From Bacteroidales bacterium UBA3868 (GTDB lineage: Bacteria > Bacteroidota > Bacteroidia > Bacteroidales > WCHB1-69): 11,585 nt of DNA. The stretch spans positions 1 through 11,585 of the forward strand of contig DGGS01000140.1 in assembly GCA_002392325.1 (NCBI GenBank), read 5' to 3'. Of this stretch, positions 6,565 through 11,585 are shown one piece after another; positions within the stretch are counted from its first letter, which is position 1; every line of letters begins with the position of its first letter. The notes below the pieces were generated by a model. The model was not told the origin of the DNA. It made no database searches and saw only the letters and a list, made by a program, of their open reading frames with translations. A program made the position numbers and the translations under genes.

Positions 6565-6572
6565 CAAAAATA
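6565..6572 (-). promoter_or_regulatory. Predicted -7 element for the DUF4332 gene
   Basis: On the - strand this reads TATTTTTG, an exact TAnnTTTG match, 26 nt before the ATG. No clear TTTG -33 element is present at 19-21 nt. Its first bases abut the T-run of the preceding terminator, so termination and re-initiation are packed together. Confidence 0.55.
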
Positions 6573-6613
6573 AAAAAATCCTCACAATGTAATGAATTGC
6601 AAGGATTTTTTTT
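6572..6613 (-). terminator. Bidirectional-type terminator after the S41 peptidase gene
   Basis: AAAAAAATCCT at 6572-6582 pairs with AGGATTTTTTT at 6602-6612. A second stem, CAAT (6585-6588) with ATTG (6596-6599), lies inside across a symmetrical CA/CA internal loop, leaving a 7-nt loop. Read on the - strand it ends in a T-run, about 20 nt beyond the S41 gene stop. The stem is AU-rich, so efficiency is uncertain. Confidence 0.75.
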
Positions 6614-6633
6614 GTGGTGTCGGATAAAACCTC

Positions 6634-7683
6634 TTATCGAGCAGCGATTGCGGCGTCGCCGTTCACAATCCAATCTGCAGCAGTCTCAATGATATTGTCC
6701 AAACCCTGAGCCACCGCGGCAGGATCGAGGAGAACGCGCACTTCAGGGGGCACGCCGTTCTCGTAGTTGCCGCCGTCGAGCGCAATGGAGCGTGAACAGC
6801 TGAAACGGTAATTCCAACCATTAGGCAACAGACCGCCATTGGGCATTCCTGTGCCTCCGCCCGTGTAGTCTCCAAAGAGCTTCACATTGTCAAACGCCTG
6901 TGTACAAATGGCGAAATAGGAGGTTGCGCTGAAGGACCCGCGATCGATAAGCACAGCAATCGGCTTGGTATATGGGGTTTCCAATATGCTTTTGGCAGGC
7001 GCGTGTATCGTAACCGGACTGGTGAAATCGTTATGTCCAGGACCTGCTTTGTGCTGCACCATGTAAAGCGGTTGCCCGTGACAGTCGAGAATACTGAGCA
7101 GCATCGTGATATTCTGGTCGCTGCCACCGCCATTCTGTCTCAAGTCCAAAATGATACCGTTGCAGTTGCTATAGCGTTTCAAAATATATTGCAGATCGCC
7201 TTCGCTGATGTTGCTGCTAAACGAGCTGTAACGCACATAGGCCACTTTGCCGTCGCGGATAGCGTTATGGGCAAGGCTTCCTGTCACATGCGCGTTTACC
7301 GTCAAGTAGTTGCGCTTCACAATGTCACCGTTGAAGTTACTATTGTCCAAGTTCCAATAAAACATCGTATCGCTAAATCCGTAATCAAAATCTGATGTCA
7401 AGTCGGTGTGTCCGTCATGCAGGGTGTTGAGCATGGCAGCGCAGACCCGGAAAAGACTGTCGTCGCTCATTTCATCGTTCACCAACGGACTATATACGGC
7501 ATATACGGAATCCCAATCCACACCTTTAACATCAAAGAAAGAATACTGCTGGTCAACTTTGCTCCACAGATATTGGAACACATTGACCGGGTTGGAGGGT
7601 TCGTCTTTCTCCATCAAAAGACGGCTGCAAGAAGAAAAAGCCACGGCCAATAGACATACGAGGATGATATTTATTTTTTTCAT
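6634..7683 (-). CDS. S41 family peptidase, lipoprotein
   Basis: A 349-residue lipoprotein with a C-terminal-processing-type (S41) serine protease fold, predicted at the envelope. The signal peptide ends in a lipobox (VAFSSC, Cys19). Family motifs in order: MLNTLHDGHTDL (residues 84-95), a VAYVRYSSF strand (148-156), GIILDLRQNGGGS (176-188), the nucleophile region IDRGSFSATSYF (246-257), the GDYTGGGTGMPNGG loop (271-284) and ENGVPPEV near the C-terminus (308-315). No PDZ domain is apparent. The lysine of the CtpA Ser/Lys dyad is not obvious after the nucleophile, while the DGHT histidine is present, so a tricorn-like Ser/His arrangement is more likely. Substrate unknown. It lies 12 nt downstream of the barrel-protein gene, with which it probably forms an operon. 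Confidence 0.87.
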   Translation of the reverse strand: MKKINIILVCLLAVAFSSCSRLLMEKDEPSNPVNVFQYLWSKVDQQYSFFDVKGVDWDSVYAVYSPLVNDEMSDDSLFRVCAAMLNTLHDGHTDLTSDFDYGFSDTMFYWNLDNSNFNGDIVKRNYLTVNAHVTGSLAHNAIRDGKVAYVRYSSFSSNISEGDLQYILKRYSNCNGIILDLRQNGGGSDQNITMLLSILDCHGQPLYMVQHKAGPGHNDFTSPVTIHAPAKSILETPYTKPIAVLIDRGSFSATSYFAICTQAFDNVKLFGDYTGGGTGMPNGGLLPNGWNYRFSCSRSIALDGGNYENGVPPEVRVLLDPAAVAQGLDNIIETAADWIVNGDAAIAAR

Positions 7684-7695
7684 ATAGCTTTGAAA

Positions 7696-8514
7696 TTACA
7701 AGTTGAACATGAATGAAACATAAACCGTGTTGAAGGCGTTGGAATAGGGGTAAGTCCCTTTCTTGCCTGTTGTCAGGAAATCCCAACGGTATCCGAAACT
7801 GAATATGTTGCCGTTACGCAAGTTGACATTGAACCCGAGGTCGGTGGCGCAGCCGGAGAAGGGTTTGAATATAGGCTCGTTGTTGCCCAGCAAAGTGCGC
7901 AGGAGCCCTCTGTCCTTTGGCAAATCCTGCACATAAGCGAATTGAGGGCGCGAGGCGATGGCAAAAACAGGCAATGAAAACTTGAAGAAAGCTGTCATCC
8001 ACGGGTGAGTGGCATCTTTCTTGTCATAGGCAAAGTCGCACTGTGCCAATGCCACAGCATTGAGATTACCAAACACCGAGAAACTGATGGAAGCGTTGCC
8101 CAACACAGGAATCTGTTTGAAGTCAAACAATGTGGTCACGGAAGCACCTGCCCAGAAATGCCAGCGGTTGGCAGAAGGTTTGAGACAGCTGAAGAGATAC
8201 TCTATACTGGGCCCCAAAGCAGTTTGGGTGCCTGACGGGGAGACCAGGGCACTTTTCCCCCACATAAAGTTAAAATGGATGTGATTGCGCCCCCATTCAT
8301 CCGTAAAACCGAAGGTATAGTCGCGATTAAGACCTGTATAAACAAACGGAACAGTGCTCTTGTCGAGGCAGGTTACAGCTCCCACGTCAACCCGAAAGTC
8401 AAGCCAGAACGAATTGGGTGTTTTTTCTTTGTTTCTTTGTGCGAAACCGGTGCTGCACAGCGAGACCATCAGAGCCAAGACAGTGATTCTCTTGAGTAAT
8501 TTACAAAAATTCAT
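7696..8514 (-). CDS. Predicted outer-membrane beta-barrel protein, function unknown
   Basis: A 272-residue exported protein that I do not recognise as a named family. It has a signal peptide (residues 1-25, KRITVLALMVSLCSTGFAQ). The mature part alternates polar and hydrophobic/aromatic residues in strand-sized stretches (FWLDFRVDVGAV, HIHFNFMWG, HFWAGASVTTLFDF, IFSFGYRWDFL). It finishes with NTVYVSFMFNL, resembling a last beta-strand of an outer-membrane barrel, although the final residue is Leu rather than Phe. Glycine and aromatic content also fit a small barrel of about 8-12 strands. It is first in a two-gene unit with the S41 peptidase lipoprotein, 12 nt apart, which hints that the two act together at the outer membrane. 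A periplasmic beta-rich protein cannot be excluded. Confidence 0.7.
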   Translation of the reverse strand: MNFCKLLKRITVLALMVSLCSTGFAQRNKEKTPNSFWLDFRVDVGAVTCLDKSTVPFVYTGLNRDYTFGFTDEWGRNHIHFNFMWGKSALVSPSGTQTALGPSIEYLFSCLKPSANRWHFWAGASVTTLFDFKQIPVLGNASISFSVFGNLNAVALAQCDFAYDKKDATHPWMTAFFKFSLPVFAIASRPQFAYVQDLPKDRGLLRTLLGNNEPIFKPFSGCATDLGFNVNLRNGNIFSFGYRWDFLTTGKKGTYPYSNAFNTVYVSFMFNL

Positions 8515-8558
8515 AATCAGAATAGCGTTGTGGTATAATGCGGTTAGTATTTAAAATG

Positions 8559-8589
8559 CAAAGAAACAAAATAAATCGCAATTCTAAAA
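8559..8589 (-). promoter_or_regulatory. Weak candidate promoter for the barrel/S41 operon
   Basis: On the - strand TTTT (8589-8586), 19 nt, then TTTCTTTG (8566-8559). Each element is one base from the Bacteroidota consensus (TTTG, TAnnTTTG). It lies between the ssrA terminator and the ATG at 8512-8514, where a promoter is expected. Confidence 0.35.
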
Positions 8590-8600
8590 CCTTAAACGCA

Positions 8601-8638
8601 AAAAGACACCGATAATCATTTGATTATCAGTGTCTTTT
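8601..8638 (-). terminator. Strong terminator downstream of ssrA
   Basis: AAAAGACAC (8601-8609) and GATAATCA (8611-8618) pair with TGATTATC (8621-8628) and GTGTCTTTT (8630-8638), a 17-bp stem with one C/A mismatch and a 2-nt apex. Read on the - strand it ends in a run of T. A smaller hairpin, GGGAA/TTCCC at 8649-8663, sits between it and the tmRNA 3' end. Its symmetry would allow termination in both directions. Confidence 0.88.
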
Positions 8639-8672
8639 GTTGGTTTTAGGGAAGCAGTTTCCCTGTCCAAAG

Positions 8673-9060
8673 TGGAGTTGGCGGGAGTCGAACCCGCGTC
8701 CAAACATGCCGCAAGATTGCTTTCTACAAGCTTAGTCTTCGTTTGCTTGTCGGCCACCGCATGGTACGAGACAGACCTGGCGGCGGCTTATCTTCTGAAA
8801 TTTCGCTCATGTGTCGAAGCACACACTCGCTATCTGTCCTTTTATGACACTTCTGACCGGACGTTGGACCGAATAACTTCCGGGGAAGCGCCCGCGGCTG
8901 CAGACCTTGTCTGTGCGGCGGGATCCGCAACGGTTACGCTGCGAATGCATAAGAAGTTTCGCCGTTTATTGGCATTGAGGGTTAACTTTTAACGGAATCG
9001 GCCCACAAACTCCGGCCTGCTTACAATCCCCCGAACTTGCTGTCAAAACCGAACAACCCC
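8673..9060 (-). ncRNA. ssrA: Transfer-messenger RNA (tmRNA)
   Basis: tmRNA rescues ribosomes stalled on broken mRNAs and tags the nascent chain for proteolysis, with SmpB. The tRNA-like ends are both visible on the - strand. The 5' acceptor GGGGTTG (9060-9054) is followed by TTCGGTTTTGACAGC. The 3' end has GGACGCGGGTTCGACTCCC (T arm) and acceptor CAACTCC plus discriminator A (8680-8673). The acceptor halves pair over 7 bp with one G-U. The genomic bases after the discriminator are CTT, so the CCA end must be added post-transcriptionally. The tag reading frame is at 8963-8934: GGC GAA ACT TCT TAT GCA (bases 8963-8946), TTC GCA GCG TAA (8945-8934), giving GETSYAFAA. The mature length, 388 nt before CCA, is normal for a one-piece tmRNA. 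It ends in a strong terminator; the promoter is not evident because the DUF1573 gene stops only 19 nt upstream. Confidence 0.96.
8934..8963 (-). other. tmRNA proteolysis tag reading frame (GETSYAFAA, stop)
   Basis: Nine codons from the resume codon GGC to the TAA stop encode G-E-T-S-Y-A-F-A-A. The resume codon is inferred from the GETNYALAA-type tags of Bacteroides relatives. The small hydrophobic C-terminus suits ClpXP-type recognition, but the usual Leu before the last two alanines is Phe. Confidence 0.85.
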
Positions 9061-9066
9061 GAGGTG

Positions 9067-9097
9067 AAAAGGGGAAGGTTTACTTCACCTCCCCTTT
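9067..9097 (-). terminator. Hairpin overlapping the DUF1573 stop codon and preceding tmRNA
   Basis: On the - strand AAAGGGGAGGT (9097-9087) pairs with ACC (9079-9077) and TCCCCTTT (9075-9068), with one bulged T and a 7-nt loop that contains the TAA stop of the DUF1573 gene. Four T (9070-9067) follow the C-run. An alternative, mutually exclusive stem pairs GAGGTGAA (plus strand 9061-9068) with TTCACCTC (9084-9091). It could be a weak terminator, a read-through attenuator or a processing signal for the tmRNA precursor, whose 5' end is 7 nt further on. Confidence 0.5.
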
Positions 9098-9481
9098 CAG
9101 TTGTAATATCACTCTGTCGGTGTTGGCATTGGATAACACCGTCAGGCGCTTGCTGATCAATCCTGTGTGCTTGGCAGTATAGGTGGCCTTGATGGTTCCT
9201 TTCTTGCCCGGCATAATGGGTTGTTTGGACCAATCCACCGTCGTGCAGTCGCAGGAAGAGATCACATCATCCAGAATCAGCGGTTTTTTCCCGATGTTGG
9301 TGAATGTCACGGTCACTGTTTTCACATCACCGACCTTCAACTCACCAAAATCCACGCTTAATTTCTCGAATTTGATTTCAGCACCAGTTCCTTTGTATGT
9401 GCTGGCAGCGGTTTTTGAAGTTTGGGCCTGCGCGGCCATAAAGCCGCATATCATCAAACCCAGGATTATCAACTTTTTCAT
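9080..9481 (-). CDS. DUF1573 domain-containing secreted protein (second of tandem pair)
   Basis: A 133-residue exported protein with signal peptide MKKLIILGLMICGFMAAQAQ. The mature part is one DUF1573 domain, an immunoglobulin-like beta sandwich: FEKLSVDFGELKVGDVKTVT, FTNIGKKPLIL, then ISSCDCTTVDW with the CxC pair (Cys77, Cys79), PIMPGKKGTIKATY, and LTVLSNANTDRVILQLKGEV. Function of DUF1573 is not established; it is abundant in Bacteroidota and resembles ASPM/SPD-2/Hydin-type beta domains. It lies 15 nt downstream of its paralogue and ends 19 nt before the tmRNA. Its stop codon lies in the loop of a hairpin. The two neighbours are clearly homologous but well diverged, so this is an old duplication. 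Confidence 0.88.
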   Translation of the reverse strand: MKKLIILGLMICGFMAAQAQTSKTAASTYKGTGAEIKFEKLSVDFGELKVGDVKTVTVTFTNIGKKPLILDDVISSCDCTTVDWSKQPIMPGKKGTIKATYTAKHTGLISKRLTVLSNANTDRVILQLKGEVK

Positions 9482-9496
9482 TGTCTTAACTTTTAA

Positions 9497-9952
9497 CTAG
9501 TTTTTCTCTTTGAGGGAACTGTTGTCATTCACAGGAGCAGCCTCTGCGGGTTTCGGAGAAACATTACCCTTGATGTTCAACACGACACGATTGGTAACAG
9601 CATTGGACTCAACCGTGATGGTTTTGTTAATGGCACCGATGCGTTGGGTGTTGTACTTCACTTTAATGGTGGCCTTTTTGCCGGGAGCGATGGGGTCCTT
9701 CGGCCACTCGGGAACTGTACATCCGCAGCTGGAACGGCAGTTGGTGAGAAGCAAGTCGGCTTTGCCCGTGTTTTTGAACACAAATTCGCAAGTGCCATTG
9801 TCACCTTGCATGATATTGCCGTAATCATGTGTCAAGGTCTCGAATGTGATTTCAGGTTCTTTTACTTTTTTGTTCTTTTCAGCATTTGCATCTTGAGCAA
9901 CGGCGGAAAACACAAAAGCCATGACAATCAATAAACTAAATACCTTTTTCAT
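9497..9952 (-). CDS. DUF1573 domain-containing secreted protein (first of tandem pair)
   Basis: A 151-residue exported protein. A signal peptide (MKKVFSLLIVMAFVFSAVAQ) precedes a charged Lys/Glu-rich linker (residues 21-33). The DUF1573 domain covers about residues 34-131: ITFETLTHDYGNIMQGDNG, FVFKNTGKADLLLTN, the signature SSCGCTVPEWPKDPIAPGKK (Cys76, Cys78, with an extra Cys72), and a final VVLNIKGNV strand. Residues 132-151 are a Pro/Ala/Asn/Lys-rich tail absent from the downstream paralogue. The predicted location is periplasm or cell surface. The gene begins 78 nt after aroQ in an AT-rich gap. It may be read through from the rny-divIC-aroQ operon or have its own promoter; a weak AATTTTTG element on the - strand at 9992-9985 is the only candidate. 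Confidence 0.9.
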   Translation of the reverse strand: MKKVFSLLIVMAFVFSAVAQDANAEKNKKVKEPEITFETLTHDYGNIMQGDNGTCEFVFKNTGKADLLLTNCRSSCGCTVPEWPKDPIAPGKKATIKVKYNTQRIGAINKTITVESNAVTNRVVLNIKGNVSPKPAEAAPVNDNSSLKEKN

Positions 9953-10030
9953 AATTATTTAAATTTAAAATTGGTTAATTTTTCCAAAAATTTCAAACAC
10001 TCGTAGCAGACATCAACAGATCACAATAGT

Positions 10031-10459
10031 TTAAACCAAGTTGTTTTTTTTCAATATCGCCTCCACCGCCAAACGGTACCCGTCAAGACCGAAACCGGAG
10101 ATAAAGCCGGCACAGCAGGAAGACAAGGCGGAGTGTCTGCGGTACTGCTCGCGACCGAACAGGTTGGAGATATGCACTTCTATCACCGGACAGGATGTTG
10201 TGCGCACCGCATCGGCCAGAACAACAGAGGTGTGCGTATAAGCGCCCGCATTGAGAATGATACCGTCATACGACACCGCTTCGGCAAGCAAAGAAGCCAA
10301 CTCGCACTCGTCATCCGACTGGTGAAACTCAAACTGCACTTGGGGATAGTGTTCCCTCAACGAATCCAGATACTCGTCAAAGGAGACCGAGCCATACACA
10401 TTGATCTCCCTGGTTCCAAGTTGTTTCAGATTCACGCCGTTCAGTATCAGGATTCTCAT
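10031..10459 (-). CDS. aroQ: 3-dehydroquinate dehydratase, type II
   Basis: Cytoplasmic shikimate-pathway enzyme converting 3-dehydroquinate to 3-dehydroshikimate; the type II enzyme forms a dodecamer. The 142-residue length is typical. Motifs: ILNGVNLKQLGTREINVYGS near the N-terminus with catalytic Tyr22, LNAGAYTHTSVVLADAV (Asn70 onward), VIEVHISNLFGREQYRRHS with catalytic His96 and substrate-binding arginines, and GFISGFGLDGYRLAVEA at the end. Deviations are Val9 where Pro is usual (NGPN) and DDEC (residues 49-52) where NHEG is common; both positions vary in the family, so activity is still expected. The ATG overlaps the stop of the divIC-like gene by one base (TAATG), which implies translational coupling. 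Confidence 0.95.
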   Translation of the reverse strand: MRILILNGVNLKQLGTREINVYGSVSFDEYLDSLREHYPQVQFEFHQSDDECELASLLAEAVSYDGIILNAGAYTHTSVVLADAVRTTSCPVIEVHISNLFGREQYRRHSALSSCCAGFISGFGLDGYRLAVEAILKKNNLV

Positions 10460-10764
10460 TATTCGTGTATTAAGATAAACACATCCTCATCGGGCAGGTG
10501 CATATTCAAGTGCTCTCTCGCATATTTTTCAAGAAGTGAGGAATCCGCATAGAGTTGTTCAAACGTATAGGCATTGCCGACCTGGTTTTTCGTGTACACG
10601 ATTTTTTCCTCCAAATTATCAATCTTCTTATTCAATTCCCGATGGGTTTTGATATTATGATCGGAGATGAAGAAAAAATAGCACAGGAACACCAGCAGTG
10701 TCACGCCATACACGATAATGTACAGTTTAATGCTTTTTTTGGGGGGGTTCACTTCTTCTTCCAT
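10459..10764 (-). CDS. FtsB/DivIC-family septum formation initiator
   Basis: A 101-residue bitopic membrane protein of the divisome. The N-terminus is short and charged (MEEEVNPPKKS), followed by one transmembrane helix at residues 12-33 (LYIIVYGVTLLVFLCYFFFI). A periplasmic coiled coil runs from about 38 to 62 (HRELNKKIDNLEEKIVYTKN). The conserved C-terminal motif is LLEKYAREHLNMHLPDEDVF (residues 77-96). This is the layout of FtsB/DivIC, which link FtsL and FtsQ/DivIB at mid-cell. The ATG lies 2 nt after the rny stop, and its stop overlaps the aroQ start. Codons 7-10 (Pro-Pro-Lys-Lys) are encoded by C7 followed by A7 on the coding strand, a homopolymer tract prone to slippage, but the frame is intact here. 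Confidence 0.87.
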   Translation of the reverse strand: MEEEVNPPKKSIKLYIIVYGVTLLVFLCYFFFISDHNIKTHRELNKKIDNLEEKIVYTKNQVGNAYTFEQLYADSSLLEKYAREHLNMHLPDEDVFILIHE

Positions 10765-10766
10765 TG

Positions 10767-11585
10767 TTATCTGGCATAATTCACCGAACGGGTTTCACGA
10801 ATAACCGTGATTTTGATTTGTCCGGGGTAGGTCATTTCATTCTGGATTTTCTTGGAGAGGTCGAGTGAGATTTGGTTAACTTCCGCATCGGACACTTTTT
10901 CAGCGCCGACGATCACGCGCAGCTCACGGCCAGCCTGAATAGCGTAGGTTTTCATCACGCCGGGATAGGTCAGGGCGAGGTTCTCCAAGTCGTTAAGACG
11001 TTTCATGTAAGCCTCCACCACCTCGCGGCGTGCGCCGGGCCGTGCGCCGGAAATGGCGTCGCACACTTGCACGATCGGGGCGATAAGGGTATTCATTTCC
11101 ATCTCATCGTGGTGAGCGCCGATAGCATTCACGATTTCGGGGCGCTCCTTGTACTGCTCGGCCAAGCGGGCGCCGAACAATGCGTGCGGCAATTCGGGTT
11201 CCGTATCAGGCACTTTGCCAATATCGTGCAGGAGGCCTGCGCGGCGGGCGAGTTTGGGGTTCAAACCGAGTTCGGCGGCCATGGTGGCACTGAGGTTGGC
11301 CACTTCCTTCGCATGCTGCAACAGGTTTTGTCCGTAGGAGGAACGATAGCGCATCTTGCCGACCATTCGCATCAGCTCATGCGGCATATTGTTGATACCC
11401 AAATCAATACAGGTTCTCTTACCCAATTCGGCAATCTCCTGTTCAATCTGCTTTTTCGTCTTGGCGACCACCTCTTCGATACGGGCGGGGTGGATACGGC
11501 CGTCACTCACCAACTGATGGAGCGCCAGGCGACAGGTTTCACGGCGAATGGGGTCGAAGGCAGAGATAACGATAGCCTCGGGCGT
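10767..11585 (-). CDS. rny: Ribonuclease Y, C-terminal part (5' end beyond window)
   Basis: The C-terminal 272 residues of RNase Y, a membrane-anchored endoribonuclease that starts mRNA decay. The visible part begins at the end of the KH RNA-binding domain, in the conserved [16 protein letters not shown] segment (bases 11585 to about 11538). Then come [13 protein letters not shown] and a linker helix. The HD metal-binding phosphohydrolase domain follows, with [23 protein letters not shown] (the HD pair), [23 protein letters not shown] and [18 protein letters not shown]. The end, [20 protein letters not shown], is the usual RNase Y terminus. The N-terminal membrane helix and coiled coil are outside the window. 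The frame is open to the edge without a start. It is followed after 2 nt by the divIC-like gene. Confidence 0.96.
   Translation of the reverse strand, partial: TPEAIVISAFDPIRRETCRLALHQLVSDGRIHPARIEEVVAKTKKQIEQEIAELGKRTCIDLGINNMPHELMRMVGKMRYRSSYGQNLLQHAKEVANLSATMAAELGLNPKLARRAGLLHDIGKVPDTEPELPHALFGARLAEQYKERPEIVNAIGAHHDEMEMNTLIAPIVQVCDAISGARPGARREVVEAYMKRLNDLENLALTYPGVMKTYAIQAGRELRVIVGAEKVSDAEVNQISLDLSKKIQNEMTYPGQIKITVIRETRSVNYAR

Noticed and set aside
8630..8992. 120-codon + strand open frame
   Set aside because: It lies over the tmRNA, whose two acceptor halves, T arm and tag are all on the - strand; the frame reads through structured RNA sequence.
9953..10030. Promoter for the DUF1573 pair
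   Set aside because: Only an AATTTTTG element (- strand 9992-9985), one base off consensus and without a -33 partner, is seen; read-through from aroQ is equally likely.
11029..11051. Near-repeat of GTGCGCCGG in rny
   Set aside because: It encodes the conserved ARPGARR segment of RNase Y and needs no other explanation.
1..11585. Mobile element, CRISPR array, prophage or defence system
   Set aside because: No transposase, integrase, terminal repeats, regularly spaced repeat-spacer array or known defence domain was seen; all genes fit a core chromosomal region.

Overview
The window reads as a chromosomal housekeeping segment of a Bacteroidota bacterium, most likely of the order Bacteroidales. 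The evidence is a C-terminal type IX secretion sorting domain, tandem DUF1573 proteins, an OstA-like protein without an LptD barrel, a tmRNA whose tag (GETSYAFAA) resembles the GETNYALAA-type tags of Bacteroides relatives, promoters of the Bacteroidota TAnnTTTG type, and few Shine-Dalgarno sequences. Genus cannot be resolved from the sequence alone. No insertion sequence, phage gene, CRISPR array or toxin-antitoxin cassette is visible.

Positions 1-6127 are read on the + strand: the 3' end of clpC (AAA+ unfoldase), kdsC (KDO-8-phosphate phosphatase), a DjlA-type membrane J-domain co-chaperone, a secreted T9SS cargo protein with its own promoter, then after a strong terminator a new promoter driving a MORN-repeat lipoprotein and a tightly coupled OstA-like protein. 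The recurring theme is the outer envelope: KDO for lipid A/LPS, LPS transport, a surface protein and a lipoprotein.

Positions 6131-11585 are read on the - strand. In transcription order they are rny (RNase Y, 5' end outside the window), an FtsB/DivIC-family division protein, aroQ, two DUF1573 secreted proteins, ssrA (tmRNA), a strong terminator, a predicted outer-membrane barrel protein, an S41 peptidase lipoprotein, a second terminator and a small helix-hairpin-helix DUF4332 protein. The last converges on the OstA-like gene with only 3 bases between stop codons.

rny, divIC and aroQ are packed with gaps of 2 and -1 nt, so they are almost certainly co-transcribed. The second DUF1573 gene ends only 19 nt before the mature tmRNA 5' end, which raises the question of how tmRNA is transcribed. 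I saw no dramatic new defence or mobile system. The points most worth checking are the tmRNA leader arrangement, the MORN lipoprotein/OstA pair, and the clustering of kdsC, djlA and an OstA/LptA-like gene, each of which neighbours lpt genes in enterobacteria.
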